Assembly (NCBI RefSeq): GCF_024448695.1 | Contig: NZ_JAMOHY010000002.1 | Coordinates: forward strand, 1-64,000 | Direction of reading: 5' to 3' | From: Stutzerimonas stutzeri | GTDB taxonomy: Bacteria > Pseudomonadota > Gammaproteobacteria > Pseudomonadales > Pseudomonadaceae | DNA: 64,000 bases | Part shown: positions 28,467-38,587 of the stretch, in pieces | How the letters are laid out: the number at the start of each line of letters is the position of its first letter | How positions within the stretch are numbered: the stretch's first letter is position 1 | Translations under genes and position numbers: made by a program | The notes under the pieces: generated by a model | What the model saw: the letters and a program-made list of their open reading frames with translations, nothing else | Told to the model about the DNA's origin: nothing | The model's database searches: none

Positions 28467-28610
28467 TAGCGACTGAAGTCGCTCCCACAGGGATCGGTGC
28501 GTGCTCAGAAGTTTGTGGAGATTCATGTCAACGACGACCTGCCGCCTATGGTGGCAGGCCGTCTGCGTCTGCATGAGGGCAAAGGCGATTCGGACTTCAG
28601 TCGCGACGCC
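28467..28610. repeat. REP-like inverted pair flanking a hairpin
   Basis: A REP-style core gcgactgaagtc at 28469-28480 is followed by gctcccac. Its inverted copy gacttcagtcgc is at 28593-28604. Between them, 28538-28558 forms a perfect 6-base stem with a 9-base loop. The arrangement resembles a REP doublet (REPIN) at the end of the patatin gene and before the convergent MarR gene. The 150-base span contains no credible gene. Confidence 0.55.
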
Positions 28611-28616
28611 TACCGG

Positions 28617-29048
28617 CTAACGCTTAACCAGATTGGAGAGAATCCGCGCATGCACCTGCTGACACTTGCGCAGATCCGCCTCATCGATGCCGTTGAAGAG
28701 CTCATGGCGTACCTGGGTGGAAATCGCTTCGATCTTTTCGATCATAGGGCGCGCCGCAGGCCGGAGCGTGATTAGCTTGGCCCGCCGGTCCTCCGGCGCC
28801 GCCTTGCGCTGCACCAGCCCCTGCGCTTCGAGGCCGTCCAGCAGCCGGGCCAGCGTCGGCCCTTCGACCGCCACGCTTTGCGCCAGCTCGCGCTGGGTTG
28901 GCTCGTGATCGAAGCGAGCCAGGTGTAGAAGCACCAGCCAACGTGCCTGGGAAAGGCCAAGATCGGCCAGCCGGCGGTCCAGCTCGGCGCGCCAGCCACG
29001 CGAAAGTTGCGCCAACTGCATGGCGAATCGATGTTGATCGGGATACAT
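28617..29048 (-). CDS. MarR/SlyA-family transcriptional regulator
   Basis: The 143-residue winged-helix regulator shows the recognition helix EGPTLARLLDGLEAQGLV followed by the wing DRRAKLITLRP. It is close to SlyA-type regulators that respond to small phenolic compounds or stress. Palindromes just upstream of its start suggest autoregulation. No obvious drug-efflux target is next to it, so its regulon is not apparent from context. Confidence 0.88.
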   Translation of the reverse strand: MYPDQHRFAMQLAQLSRGWRAELDRRLADLGLSQARWLVLLHLARFDHEPTQRELAQSVAVEGPTLARLLDGLEAQGLVQRKAAPEDRRAKLITLRPAARPMIEKIEAISTQVRHELFNGIDEADLRKCQQVHARILSNLVKR

Positions 29049-29069
29049 GACGCGGGCTTTCCTGCAAAA

Positions 29070-29088
29070 CTAATTATTAGCGAGCTAA
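29070..29088. promoter_or_regulatory. Palindromic operator upstream of the MarR-family gene
   Basis: Two overlapping palindromes, ctaat-t-attag (29070-29080) and ttagc-ga-gctaa (29077-29088), lie 21 to 40 bases upstream of the regulator start. MarR/SlyA proteins bind such AT-rich TTAGC-type repeats, so autorepression is the simplest reading. Confidence 0.5.
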
Positions 29089-29182
29089 CCACAGCGGCTA
29101 AATACTGGCAATAGCCCATAGGTCGGACTCGCAACCATATGTGTCTTGTTTGTTGGAACGCTTAGGCCTGAGTCGCGAACCC

Positions 29183-31306
29183 CTATAGACCGAACTCGGC
29201 CTGGAGCGAAGCCCGCACGCAGAACAGCACGGCTTCCGGCACGCGTCCGGCAAACGTCTCTGCAACCGAGGCGACGCTGGGCAATTCGCCTTCGGCATCG
29301 AGAAAGGCATCCTGGATTTCGCCCAGCAAGTCCTCCGGCAGATCCAGTGCCTGCTCCAGGCTGAGCATTTGCTGGCCGATGGCTTCGGCAAGCATGGCGT
29401 AGACATTTTTCTCGCTGCAGTCGAGTTGTCGGGCAATCTGCGTCGGCGTCATGCCGGCGCGCGCCAGGGTTATCAGCTCATGACGCACATCGGCTGGCGA
29501 TCGCACCGCCGCTGCGGTCCCCTGCAGCACATCGAGGAAAGCCTGCCCGTAGCGCTCCAGTTTGCGTGCGCCGACACCGCTGATGCGCGCCATGTCGCCA
29601 AGCGTGCCCGGCTGGCTTCGCAGCATCTCCAGCAAAGTCGCATCCGGAAAGATGACGTAGGGCGGGACGCCGTGCTCTTCGGCCAGCTTTCGGCGCAAGG
29701 CCCGCAGCGCTTCCCAGGTTTCCCGTTCTTCGCTGCGCACCAACTGGCTCGCGGCACTGCCAGCCGGCTTCACGGCCTTGCTGGCCACTTCACGACGCAG
29801 CTCCAGGGAGACCTCGCCACGCAGCAAGGCACGGCAACTGTCACTGAGGCGCAGGCCACCAAAACCGTCCAGATCAACATCGGCCAGCCCGCGCGCAACC
29901 AGTTGGCGAAACAGCGAACGCCATTCACTGTCCGAAAGCGCTTTGCCAACGCCGAACACCGATAGATGCTGATGCCCCAGGCCGCGAACCTTGTCGTTTT
30001 CGCGCCCCAGTAGTACATCCACCAGATGCCCGACGCCATAACGCTGTCCACTGCGATAGATCGCCGACAGGGCCTGACGTGCAGGCTCCGTGGCATCCCA
30101 GGTTTGCACGCCATCGACACAGTTGTCGCAATGCCCGCACGGCTCGGCCAGCACCTCATCGAAATAGGCCAGCAACGCCTGACGCCGGCAGCGAGTCTCC
30201 TCGCACAGCGCCAGCATGGCATCGAGCTTGTGCTGCTCGACACGCTTGTGGCGCTCATCGCCTTCGGAGTTGTTGAGCATTTGCTTGAGGAAAATCACAT
30301 CCTGCAGGCCATAAGCCATCCAGGCATCGGCAGGCAGGCCGTCACGTCCGGCGCGTCCCGTTTCCTGGTAGTAGGCTTCCAGCGATTTGGGCAGATCCAG
30401 ATGGGCCACGAAACGCACGTTGGGCTTATCGATGCCCATGCCGAAGGCAATGGTGGCGACCATGATCAGACCTTCCTCGTTGAGGAAGCGTCTCTGATGG
30501 AAAGCGCGCAGCTCGTTGGGCAGCCCCGCGTGATACGGCAATGCCGGAAAGCCCTGTTCGCTGAGGAACGCCGCGATATCGTCGACCTTCTTGCGCGACA
30601 GGCAATAGACGATGCCCGCATCGCCCTTACGCTCGGCGAGAAAGCCCAGTAATTGCTTGCGAGGCTGATCCTTGGGCACGATGCGGTAGAAGATGTTGGG
30701 TCTGTCGAAACTGGAAAGAAAGCGCTCGGCGTTATCCAGCTTCAGCCGCTGAACGATCTCCTCGCGGGTACGCTTGTCCGCGGTGGCAGTCAGGGCGATA
30801 CGCGGCACTGTCGGGAAATACTCTGCCAGCTGCCCCAACTGCAGGTATTCGGGGCGGAAATCATGCCCCCACTGCGACACGCAATGGGCTTCATCGATGG
30901 CGAACAAGCCGATCTTCAGGCGTTGCAGAAAAGCCAGCATACGCGGCTGGACCAGGCGCTCAGGCGCCAGGTAGAGCATCTTGATTTCATTACGACGCAG
31001 GCGCTCGGCGATATCCCGCTGATCTTCGGGGCTCAGCGTCGAGTTCAACGCCACGGCCGAAACGCCCAGTTCATCAAGGGTCGCAACCTGATCATCCATC
31101 AGCGCGATCAGTGGTGAGACCACCACCGTCAGCCCCTCGCGCAGCAGCCCCGGCACCTGGAAACAAAGCGATTTGCCACCGCCGGTGGGCATCAGTACCA
31201 GCGCATCGCCGCCACCGGCAACCTGCTCGATGATCGCGCGCTGGTTGCCGCGAAAGGCGTCATAACCGAATACGTCTTTGAGTATGCGCTGTGCCTGGTC
31301 GAGCAT
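29183..31306 (-). CDS. recQ: ATP-dependent DNA helicase RecQ
   Basis: RecQ unwinds DNA 3'-5' in recombination and fork repair. The 707 residues include a helicase core with Walker [16 protein letters not shown] as [17 protein letters not shown], and motif [13 protein letters not shown] zinc-binding C-terminal domain ([17 protein letters not shown]) and winged helix follow, and an HRDC domain lies near 530-600. ATG 31306 has GGAG at 6 bases. The open frame further upstream, to 31471, is not conserved-looking. Confidence 0.95.
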   Translation of the reverse strand: MLDQAQRILKDVFGYDAFRGNQRAIIEQVAGGGDALVLMPTGGGKSLCFQVPGLLREGLTVVVSPLIALMDDQVATLDELGVSAVALNSTLSPEDQRDIAERLRRNEIKMLYLAPERLVQPRMLAFLQRLKIGLFAIDEAHCVSQWGHDFRPEYLQLGQLAEYFPTVPRIALTATADKRTREEIVQRLKLDNAERFLSSFDRPNIFYRIVPKDQPRKQLLGFLAERKGDAGIVYCLSRKKVDDIAAFLSEQGFPALPYHAGLPNELRAFHQRRFLNEEGLIMVATIAFGMGIDKPNVRFVAHLDLPKSLEAYYQETGRAGRDGLPADAWMAYGLQDVIFLKQMLNNSEGDERHKRVEQHKLDAMLALCEETRCRRQALLAYFDEVLAEPCGHCDNCVDGVQTWDATEPARQALSAIYRSGQRYGVGHLVDVLLGRENDKVRGLGHQHLSVFGVGKALSDSEWRSLFRQLVARGLADVDLDGFGGLRLSDSCRALLRGEVSLELRREVASKAVKPAGSAASQLVRSEERETWEALRALRRKLAEEHGVPPYVIFPDATLLEMLRSQPGTLGDMARISGVGARKLERYGQAFLDVLQGTAAAVRSPADVRHELITLARAGMTPTQIARQLDCSEKNVYAMLAEAIGQQMLSLEQALDLPEDLLGEIQDAFLDAEGELPSVASVAETFAGRVPEAVLFCVRASLQAEFGL

Positions 31307-31486
31307 GCCGGTCTCCGAAACAAGGCGCGCAGTATACGCGAGGCGAACATCAAGTTCAGGCGCAACCGGGCGCCTGGTCCGGCTCGCCCTGATGGCCGCG
31401 CATATGCTCGCTGACCGCCCCTGCGGTAGCTTGCCGCCCACGGCTCGTCTAGAATCACCGCTACTGTCCATTCAAGGTAGCCACCC

Positions 31487-32074
31487 ATGTCCTTTGCCGA
31501 GCAACTCGCCCGCCTGCAAGTGTTTCTGGATGCAGACGATCTGCATGAAGAGGCGCTGGATTACATTGCTGCGCATGGTTACATGACGGCGCTGTGCATC
31601 TGCTCCGAGCAGGTGCCGGACCGTGAATGGATCGACGCGCTCTTCTCCGAGCCGCCGCAATACGCCGACGATACCGAGCGTGAGGCCATCGAGGCGACGC
31701 TGGTGCAGCTCAAGGCCCATATCGCCCGTCAGCTGGCCAGCGACGAAGACATGGAGCTGCCCTGCGAGCTGGACCTTGGCGAGGAGCCGGATGAATCCGA
31801 TTTGCGCGGCTGGTGCATCGGTTTCATGGAAGGCGTGTTCATGCGTGAAGCCGTGTGGTTCGAGGACTCCGAGGAAGAGGTCAGCGAATTGCTGCTGCCA
31901 ATCATGGTCGGTTCGGGCCTCTTCGACGAGCAACCCGAGTTCAGCGATATCGCTGCCGATCCCGAACTGGCGGACGAGATGGTGTCGCAGATCCCGGAAA
32001 TCCTGACGGCGCTGTACCTGCTATGTCATGCGCCTGAAGAAAAGCCCGCCTTGCTCAAGCCTCGCCGCCACTGA
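31487..32074 (+). CDS. UPF0149/YecA (YgfB-like) family protein
   Basis: The 195-residue acidic protein has the family pattern with HGYMTALCICSE near the N-terminus, RGWCIGFMEGVF in the centre and IPEILTALYLL near the end. It lacks the SEC-C zinc motif seen in some YecA proteins. Function is unknown. It is divergent from recQ; a TAGAAT at 31448 may be its -10. Confidence 0.85.
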   Translation: MSFAEQLARLQVFLDADDLHEEALDYIAAHGYMTALCICSEQVPDREWIDALFSEPPQYADDTEREAIEATLVQLKAHIARQLASDEDMELPCELDLGEEPDESDLRGWCIGFMEGVFMREAVWFEDSEEEVSELLLPIMVGSGLFDEQPEFSDIAADPELADEMVSQIPEILTALYLLCHAPEEKPALLKPRRH

Positions 32075-32089
32075 TGGCCGCGTAACCCC

Positions 32090-32491
32090 TTGGCCCATCG
32101 GGACATAAAGACCTATCGCAACCCGCTGGTACGTTATCTGCTGCTGGCGGTGGGCTGGCTGAGTGTTGCGCTGGGCTTCATCGGTATCTTCGTGCCGGTG
32201 CTGCCCACCACCCCCTTTCTGCTACTCGCCGCCGCCTGCTTCGTTCGCAGCTCACAACGCTTCTATAACTGGCTGGTGATGCATCCCAGGCTTGGTCCCT
32301 GGTTTCGGGATTACCTGGACGGCAACGGAATTCCGCTCAAGGGCAAGGTCTACGCCATCGGGACCATGTGGTTGAGCATCGGCATATCCTGCTGGCTGGT
32401 GCCTCTCGTGTGGGCACGAATCGGCATGCTGATCAGCGCAACGCTGGTGACGCTCTACATCCTGCGCCTCAGGACTCTCCCCCCGCGTTGA
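32090..32491 (+). CDS. DUF454/YbaN-family inner-membrane protein
   Basis: A 133-residue protein with hydrophobic helices and the family signature GIFVPVLPTTPFLLLAAACFVRSSQRFYNWL. No ATG exists near the expected start. TTG 32090 is used, while a GTG at about 32150 would give a shorter form as in YbaN. It follows the YecA-type gene by 15 bases and its end overlaps the convergent DTW gene by 23 bases. Function unknown. Confidence 0.8.
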   Translation: MAHRDIKTYRNPLVRYLLLAVGWLSVALGFIGIFVPVLPTTPFLLLAAACFVRSSQRFYNWLVMHPRLGPWFRDYLDGNGIPLKGKVYAIGTMWLSIGISCWLVPLVWARIGMLISATLVTLYILRLRTLPPR

Positions 32492-33083
32492 CAGGCGCCT
32501 GAAGACCGGCGTGGTTACGCTGATAGACCTCCGCACCCATGGCCTCAATCTGTGCTTCGATCAAGGCCTCGAAAGGTCTCAACAGCGCGTCGAAGCGACC
32601 TTCCCCCTCCAGCGTATTGAGCGCAGTCACTACCGCTTCCAGCGTCGATAGTGCGCCCGGCATCGGCGCCTTGCGCAGCCGATAGCGCGAAACCAGGCCC
32701 TCGGGCAGGGCCACCCGCGGCAAGCTGGCGAGACCGGGATTGAGGTGCAGCAGCTTGCGCGCTTTGCGCCAGGTACCATCCGGAACGATCAACCGGACCG
32801 GTTCGGCACTGGCTGCCAGACTCTCCAGCGGAACATCATCTTCGCCGGGAAACAGCAGATAATTCCGGACTCCATCGTCAGGCAGATCACCAAACAGCTC
32901 GCCCACTCGCAACTCAGCCGTGCTCAGTCCACGCGCAACCAGCCGGGCAGTATTGAGTGCATGGCCGCTTTCACTGGGGTGCTGAAGTATCAGCACCTGT
33001 GTGCGACTGGCAAGTGACGGAAACAGGGAACAAAGACAGTGGCTCAGCGGACGCTGGCAACTCGGGCATTGCGGACGGGACAT
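32469..33083 (-). CDS. DTW-domain protein, probable tRNA-uridine aminocarboxypropyltransferase (TapT-like)
   Basis: The 204-residue protein has an N-terminal zinc-type cluster CPSCQRPLSHCLC, a QHPSE stretch and the DxTW signature as PDGTWRKARKLL, followed by PGALSTLEAV. DTW enzymes such as E. coli TapT (YfiP) install acp3U at tRNA position 47 from SAM. Assignment is by family; the tRNA target is inferred. Confidence 0.85.
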   Translation of the reverse strand: MSRPQCPSCQRPLSHCLCSLFPSLASRTQVLILQHPSESGHALNTARLVARGLSTAELRVGELFGDLPDDGVRNYLLFPGEDDVPLESLAASAEPVRLIVPDGTWRKARKLLHLNPGLASLPRVALPEGLVSRYRLRKAPMPGALSTLEAVVTALNTLEGEGRFDALLRPFEALIEAQIEAMGAEVYQRNHAGLQAPVNAGGES

Positions 33084-33266
33084 GGCGACTGTTCAGGACG
33101 ATTTGCTGGGCTTTGCTGGGCAAAGACATACAACCGCGCACTCTTGTAGGACCCAAGGCGTCACGCGGTGAGCACAAGGCAACCACAGCCGCCGCCCAAC
33201 GCTTCATTCGCCCGACCCATTGATCTTGGCCGGGCTACGAAGGATCGGAAGCAACGGCTGATCGAA
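33084..33266. other. Intergenic region, no gene seen
   Basis: This 183-base stretch lies between the DTW gene and the small gene at 33267. It has no open frame with a ribosome-binding site, no T-run terminator and no clear repeat. It is probably promoter sequence for the DTW gene and 3' sequence of the small gene. Confidence 0.4.
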
Positions 33267-33392
33267 TCAGCGCCGCGATGAAGCGCGTCTGTCTCGCTCG
33301 GCGCGTATCGGAATGGGTTGCAGACGAGGCGGTTCGATGAAGCCAAGCGCCACCGCGAGATCACGAACCTTGTCATTGAGCCACGCTTTCAT
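33267..33392 (-). CDS. 41-residue basic protein, PA1414-family-like
   Basis: The frame MKAWLNDKVRDLAVALGFIE, continuing PPRLQPIPIRAERDRR to a TGA at 33267, has a strong GGAGG ribosome-binding site 8 bases before ATG 33392. An amphipathic helix (about 3-19), a proline-rich middle with PIPIR and an Arg-rich tail match my recollection of the PA1414 small-protein family of pseudomonads, whose locus in P. aeruginosa is linked to an oxygen-responsive small RNA. Family membership is from memory and needs a search. It is transcribed in the same direction as aceK, 168 bases downstream of it. Confidence 0.65.
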   Translation of the reverse strand: MKAWLNDKVRDLAVALGFIEPPRLQPIPIRAERDRRASSRR

Positions 33393-33436
33393 GGTCTAAC
33401 CCTCCTGCTTGTAAGGGGTACTGATGGAGCCATGTG

Positions 33437-33547
33437 GGCCTGGTTACCAGCTTAACCCAGGAAGCGTCCGACCGCCTGCGGCAGATGTTGCAGATTATTC
33501 AGGCGGAGCGTTCTTCAGCGGCTCTACAGATGGGACCTGCGGCAGAT
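33437..33547 (-). ncRNA. Structured leader or small-RNA candidate upstream of the 41-residue gene
   Basis: Between aceK and the small gene lie a perfect 7-base stem (33472-33478 with 33500-33506), a bulged 7-base stem around cctggtt/aacccagg (33439-33461), and a 12-base direct repeat cctgcggcagat (33475-33486 and 33536-33547). These suggest a folded 5' leader or a processed small RNA. No clear Anr box (TTGAT-N4-ATCAA) was found. Confidence 0.35.
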
Positions 33548-33560
33548 CGGGGCGTTCATC

Positions 33561-35294
33561 TTACGGGGTGCTTTCGCGCCTGCGCCGGTAAGGGAACACA
33601 TCAATCACCTTTCCCTCGCTTATCGCCTGCTGCAATCCCTTCCAGTAGTTGGCATCGTAGAGTTCGCCATGCAGCCTGGCGAACAGTCGGCGCAACCTGT
33701 TATCTGCAAAGAGGAAGCGCGGAAACTCTTCAGGGAAGACATCGTTTGGGCCAACCGAATACCAGGGTTCGGATGACATTTCATCTTCCGGATAACGAGC
33801 CTCGGGGATGTAGCGAAAATTGATTTCCGTAAGAAAGCAAATCTCGTCGTAGTCATAGAACACCACGCGCCCGTGGCGGGTCACGCCGAAATTCTTCAGC
33901 AGCATGTCGCCGGGGAAGATATTGGCCGCGGCCAGCTGTTTGATCGCCAAACCATAATCCTCCAGCGCCTCCTCAACCTGCGACTCGCTGGCGTTCTCGA
34001 CATAGAGGTTCAATGGCGTCATGCGTCGCTCCGTCCAGCAGTGACGCACCAGCACCGTGTCACCCTGAACCTCGACCGTAGAAGGTGCGACCTCCAGCAG
34101 CTCCGCCAGGCATTCAGGCTCGAAGCGAGAGACGGGGAAGCGAAAGTCGGCGAACTCCTGGGTATCGGCCATACGCCCTACCCGGTCGACGCTCTTTACC
34201 AGCCGGTACTTCTCGATGACCGTGGCACGACTGACGCTCTTGGTCGGCGAAAAGCGGTCCTTGATGATCTTGAACACCGTATTGAAGCCAGGCAGCGTGA
34301 ATACGCTCATGACCATGCCACGCACACCAGGCGCCATGATGAAACGATCATCCGTGTTTGCCAGATGACCGATCAACGCACGGTAGAACTCCGATTTTCC
34401 ATGCTTGTAAAAACCGATCGAGGTATAGAGTTCGGCAATGTGCTTGCCCGGAAGGATGCGCTGGAGAAACCCGATGAACTCGACCGGTATCGGTACCTCC
34501 ACCATGAAATACGAGCGCGTGAAGGAAAAGATGATCGAAACGTCGGCCTCATCGGTAATCAGTGCATCGGCAACGATGCCTTCCTCCTCGCGGTGCAGCA
34601 GTGGAATCACCAGAGGCCATTGCTCGTCGCGGGTGGATATCCGGCCAACCAGATAGGCGCCCTTGTTGCGGTAGAGCACCGAGGCAAACAGCTCCAGGGT
34701 CAGGTGTGGGTCCTTGCACACCCAGTCGGGCAGCGACTCATGCAACTGCGCATCGAGACGCTGAAGATCACCGTCGAAATCAGCGTAAGGCACGTTGAAC
34801 GCGAAATCGCGAAGAATCTGCGCAAGCACCCCGCACAGGTCCCCCTCCGGCCGATAGCAGCGGGTTTGCGCCAGACGCGAGCCGCAGCGGCTTGCTGGCC
34901 GGGTGCTATGGATGAACATGGTGTCGTCGCTGATACAGTCGTGACTGAACAGTGCGCAGAAAATCGAGTTGTACCAGGTCTCGGACAGCTCATCGTCGAA
35001 ACGCGGATCGATCAGCTCGATATAGGCACGCTTGATCACCGGCCAGCGCCGCACATCCAGCAGCACCTCAGGCTTGAACACGGCTCGCAGATGTGCAGCC
35101 GTTTCAGCAACTTTCTCTTCGTACAGAACGATACGCGCGGCCGAGGCACGCTGCGCCTCCTGCCACTGCGCCTGCTCGAAGCGCGACCGCGCGCCTTCGG
35201 TAATCAGCCGGAAGTGTTCACGATAATCGTCGAAGCCCAGCAGAATCTGCCGGGCGATATCGACATCTGGCGAAACCTGCGTCATGTCGTTCAT
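33561..35294 (-). CDS. aceK: Isocitrate dehydrogenase kinase/phosphatase AceK
   Basis: AceK switches isocitrate dehydrogenase between phosphorylated and active forms, controlling flow into the glyoxylate shunt. The 577 residues match the family length. Visible signatures are the N-terminal regulatory half ([25 protein letters not shown]) and the kinase half with [64 protein letters not shown]. Start ATG 35294 or ATG 35285 cannot be separated; both precede MTQVSPDVD. The upstream frame overlaps cysK and is discarded. Confidence 0.95.
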   Translation of the reverse strand: MNDMTQVSPDVDIARQILLGFDDYREHFRLITEGARSRFEQAQWQEAQRASAARIVLYEEKVAETAAHLRAVFKPEVLLDVRRWPVIKRAYIELIDPRFDDELSETWYNSIFCALFSHDCISDDTMFIHSTRPASRCGSRLAQTRCYRPEGDLCGVLAQILRDFAFNVPYADFDGDLQRLDAQLHESLPDWVCKDPHLTLELFASVLYRNKGAYLVGRISTRDEQWPLVIPLLHREEEGIVADALITDEADVSIIFSFTRSYFMVEVPIPVEFIGFLQRILPGKHIAELYTSIGFYKHGKSEFYRALIGHLANTDDRFIMAPGVRGMVMSVFTLPGFNTVFKIIKDRFSPTKSVSRATVIEKYRLVKSVDRVGRMADTQEFADFRFPVSRFEPECLAELLEVAPSTVEVQGDTVLVRHCWTERRMTPLNLYVENASESQVEEALEDYGLAIKQLAAANIFPGDMLLKNFGVTRHGRVVFYDYDEICFLTEINFRYIPEARYPEDEMSSEPWYSVGPNDVFPEEFPRFLFADNRLRRLFARLHGELYDANYWKGLQQAISEGKVIDVFPYRRRRESTP

Positions 35295-35328
35295 CTCGCA
35301 GTCCGCTCTTGAGCTATTGAGGAAACGG

Positions 35329-36303
35329 CTACTGCTGCAGCTCCTGTTCACCGAACATATCGGAAAAGAGCATCGTCGAGAGGTAACGCTCGCCGGAGTC
35401 CGGCAGGATGACCACGATCGTACGCCCATTCATTTCCGGACGTTCGGCCAGACGCACCGCTGCCGCCATGGCGGCGCCACAGGAGATACCGCAGAGGATG
35501 CCTTCCTCGCGCATCAGGCGCAAAGCCATGCGCTTGGCTTCTTCGTCGTCGACCAGTTCGACACGGTCCACCAGTGAGAGATCCAGATTCTTCGGCACGA
35601 AGCCGGCACCGATACCCTGGATCTTGTGCGGACTGGGCTTGACCTCTTCCTGGGCCAGGGTCTGACTGATGACCGGTGAACTGATCGGCTCGACCGCTAC
35701 ACTGATGATCTGCTTGCCCTTGGTCTGTTTGATGTAGCGCGACACGCCAGTCAGCGTGCCACCTGTACCCACGCCCGCGACCAGCACATCCACAGCGCCG
35801 TCGGTATCGTTCCAGATTTCCGGGCCCGTGGTTTTCTCGTGGATGGCCGGATTGGACGGGTTCTCGAACTGCTGCGGCATGTAATACAGCTCAGGATTCG
35901 AGGCGGCGATTTCGCTGGCTTTTTCGATGGCACCCTTCATGCCCTTGGCCGGCTCGGTCAGCACCAGCTCGGCACCCAGTGCTTTCAGCACCTTGCGTCG
36001 CTCCAGGCTCATGGAGGACGGCATGGTCAGGATCAATTTGTAACCGCGTGCGGCTGCCACAAACGCCAGACCAATGCCGGTATTGCCTGATGTGGGCTCG
36101 ACCAGCGTCATGCCCGGCTTGAGCGAGCCATTTTCCTCGGCATCCCAGACCATGCCGGCGCCAATGCGGCATTTGACGGAATAAGCCGGGTTGCGGCCTT
36201 CAATCTTGGCCAGGATGGTCACGCCCTTGGGTCCCAGGCGGTTAATCATCACCAGTGGCGTATTGCCAATGGTGCGTGCGTTGTCTGCAAAAATGCGGCT
36301 CAT
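35329..36303 (-). CDS. cysK: Cysteine synthase A (O-acetylserine sulfhydrylase)
   Basis: CysK condenses O-acetylserine with sulfide. The 324-residue PLP enzyme shows the PLP lysine in [11 protein letters not shown], the substrate loop [11 protein letters not shown] and the phosphate-binding GTGGTLTG, and ends near [15 protein letters not shown] 36303 (MSRIFADN) follows AGGGA by 8 bases. It is 34 bases upstream of aceK. Confidence 0.93.
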   Translation of the reverse strand: MSRIFADNARTIGNTPLVMINRLGPKGVTILAKIEGRNPAYSVKCRIGAGMVWDAEENGSLKPGMTLVEPTSGNTGIGLAFVAAARGYKLILTMPSSMSLERRKVLKALGAELVLTEPAKGMKGAIEKASEIAASNPELYYMPQQFENPSNPAIHEKTTGPEIWNDTDGAVDVLVAGVGTGGTLTGVSRYIKQTKGKQIISVAVEPISSPVISQTLAQEEVKPSPHKIQGIGAGFVPKNLDLSLVDRVELVDDEEAKRMALRLMREEGILCGISCGAAMAAAVRLAERPEMNGRTIVVILPDSGERYLSTMLFSDMFGEQELQQ

Positions 36304-36430
36304 GACGTGTGTCCCTGCTGAGGAGAAAACCAGACCGAAGAGCCTATGCGCAGTCTTCTCGCCAGTCCAGCCGAACTCGTGTACGCGGCGTGCGGTCCAT
36401 CCACAAGACCCATGCCGGACCCGCCTTGCC

Positions 36431-37504
36431 ATGAGAAGACGCTACCGCTTGCCGCTGTGGATTGTGCTATCGCTCGCCCTGCTGCTCCTGCTGCTGCATC
36501 TGGCGCTGCCCAATCTGGTGCGCAATTACCTGAACGACAGGATGGCGGACATGGGCGACTACCAGGGGCAGGTCGAAGACGTCGACCTCACCTGGTGGCG
36601 CGGGGCTTATCGCATCGAAGGACTGCTTATCGAGAAGAAGGACAAGCTCGTCCAGGCACCGCTGTTCAAGGCGCCTGTAATCGATATCGCCATCAGCTGG
36701 GACGGACTTCTTCGCCATCGCGAAGTGGTCGGCGAAGTCGTGTTTCACCAGCCGCAGCTGAACTTCGTCGACGGCGGCGAGAGCGGCGAGTCGCAGAGCG
36801 GTGAAGGTGTCGACTGGCGCGACCAGCTGGACGCGCTGGTGCCGATCACCCTCAACAAGATTCAGGTCATCGACGGCCAGCTGTCCTTCCGCAACTTCAC
36901 TGTCGACCCGCCCGTGCATGTATATGCCAGCGGCATTGAAGCGAGTCTGTACAACCTCACCAATTCGACCGACGAGCAGGGTCGCAGGGTCGCCAGCTTC
37001 GAGGGCACCGGCAAGCTGTTCAATCAGGCACCGATCGAAGCGACCGCACGCTTCGATCCCTTCACCGAATGGGAGGATTTCGAGGTCAATCTGCGCATAA
37101 CCGGCGTGCCACTCAAGCAGCTCAATGACTTCAGTCGCGCGTACGGAAAGTTCGATTTCGCTGCCGGTAGCGGTGATCTGGTGCTTGAAGTCGAAGCCAC
37201 CGACAGCCAACTGAGCGGCTACATCAAACCCCTGCTGCGCAATGTCGAGGTATTCGATTTCGAGCAGGACATCGCCAACGAAGACAAGGGATTCTTCCAG
37301 GGTATCTGGGAAGCAGTGGTCGGCGCCGGCGAAGAAGTGCTCAAGAACCAGCGCAAGGATCAATTCGCCACGCGCATCGAACTTTCAGGCAGCATCAACA
37401 ACACCGATGTCAGCGCCTTTCAGGCATTCATCGCGATCCTGCGCAACGCCTTTGTGCAAGCCTTTTCCACCCGTTTCGAGCGCTCTCTGGCCGAGGACCA
37501 GTAA
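36431..37504 (+). CDS. DUF748/AsmA-like inner-membrane anchored protein
   Basis: This 357-residue protein has one N-terminal membrane helix (about 8-27, rich in Leu) and a large periplasmic part with the DUF748 pattern [15 protein letters not shown], then [30 protein letters not shown]748 proteins belong to the AsmA/TamB-like bridge group implicated in lipid transport, which is family-level inference. ATG 36431 begins [10 protein letters not shown]. The frame upstream runs back into cysK on the other strand and is not used. Confidence 0.82.
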   Translation: MRRRYRLPLWIVLSLALLLLLLHLALPNLVRNYLNDRMADMGDYQGQVEDVDLTWWRGAYRIEGLLIEKKDKLVQAPLFKAPVIDIAISWDGLLRHREVVGEVVFHQPQLNFVDGGESGESQSGEGVDWRDQLDALVPITLNKIQVIDGQLSFRNFTVDPPVHVYASGIEASLYNLTNSTDEQGRRVASFEGTGKLFNQAPIEATARFDPFTEWEDFEVNLRITGVPLKQLNDFSRAYGKFDFAAGSGDLVLEVEATDSQLSGYIKPLLRNVEVFDFEQDIANEDKGFFQGIWEAVVGAGEEVLKNQRKDQFATRIELSGSINNTDVSAFQAFIAILRNAFVQAFSTRFERSLAEDQ

Positions 37505-37707
37505 GCGCATCGCGCCGGTCCTCCTTCTGGGGCGCAATCCTGATGACGCGCTGATCATTGGCGCAGCGCAGGCTGACGGCAGGAGCTGTCGCGACCATTC
37601 AATGACTGAATGATGCTCTCGCGTTCACAGTCCGGTTCGCATCACTTATAGTCGGCCCCCTCTTTCAATGACGCCTGCGTGCCAGGCCTCGGCCCAAGGA
37701 ATCTCCG
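37505..37707. other. Intergenic region before the MoxR gene
   Basis: A 203-base gap. A TATAGT at 37648-37653 (plus strand) may be the -10 of the MoxR-GFA-VWA unit. Nothing else distinctive is seen. Confidence 0.35.
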
Positions 37708-38553
37708 ATGAAATTCGAAGGTACTCAGTCCTACGTCGCGACCGACGACCTGAAGCTTGCAGTCAACGCCGCCATCACCCTGGAACGGCCCCTGCTGGTC
37801 AAGGGCGAACCCGGCACGGGCAAGACCATGCTCGCCGAGCAACTGGCGGAATCCTTCGGTGCCAGGCTGATCACCTGGCATATCAAATCCACCACCAAAG
37901 CCCATCAGGGGCTGTACGAATACGATGCAGTGAGCCGCCTGCGCGACTCGCAGCTGGGTGTGGACAAGGTTCACGATGTGAAGAACTACATCAAGAAGGG
38001 CAAGCTCTGGGAGGCCTTCGAAGCTGAGGAGCGGGTCATTCTGCTGATCGACGAGATCGACAAGGCCGATATCGAGTTTCCCAACGACCTGTTGCAGGAA
38101 CTCGACAAGATGGAGTTCTACGTCTACGAGACCAACGAGACCATCAAGGCGACCCAGCGACCGATCATCATCATCACCTCCAACAACGAGAAGGAACTGC
38201 CGGACGCCTTCCTGCGCCGCTGCTTCTTCCACTACATCGCCTTCCCCGACCGCGAAACCCTGCAGCGCATCGTCGATGTGCACTATCCGAACATCAAGCA
38301 ATCGCTGGTCAGCGAAGCACTGGATGTCTTTTTCGATGTGCGCAAGGTTCCGGGCCTGAAGAAGAAACCCTCCACCTCGGAACTGGTCGACTGGTTGAAG
38401 CTGCTGATGGCGGACAACATCGGCGAAGCGGTCTTGCGCGAACGCGACCCGACTCGTGCAATCCCCCCGCTGGCCGGAGCCCTGGTGAAGAACGAGCAGG
38501 ACGTGATGCTGCTCGAACGCCTGGCCTTCATGACCCGCCGCCAGAGCCGCTAG
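37708..38553 (+). CDS. MoxR-family AAA+ ATPase
   Basis: This 281-residue chaperone-like ATPase has Walker A GEPGTGKTM (about residues 33-41), Walker B ILLIDEIDKAD (about 112-122), sensor 1 IIITSNNEKELPDAFLRRC with the arginine finger pair. MoxR ATPases work with VWA proteins to mature or activate protein complexes. The VWA partner follows one gene downstream, after a GFA gene. Confidence 0.92.
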   Translation: MKFEGTQSYVATDDLKLAVNAAITLERPLLVKGEPGTGKTMLAEQLAESFGARLITWHIKSTTKAHQGLYEYDAVSRLRDSQLGVDKVHDVKNYIKKGKLWEAFEAEERVILLIDEIDKADIEFPNDLLQELDKMEFYVYETNETIKATQRPIIIITSNNEKELPDAFLRRCFFHYIAFPDRETLQRIVDVHYPNIKQSLVSEALDVFFDVRKVPGLKKKPSTSELVDWLKLLMADNIGEAVLRERDPTRAIPPLAGALVKNEQDVMLLERLAFMTRRQSR

Positions 38554-38587
38554 CTGTCCCCGCGGGGTCTTATCTGGAGGAACAACC

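Noticed and set aside
28497..28775. 92-codon plus-strand frame after the patatin gene
   Set aside because: It spans the REP-like repeats and then runs antisense through the MarR gene.
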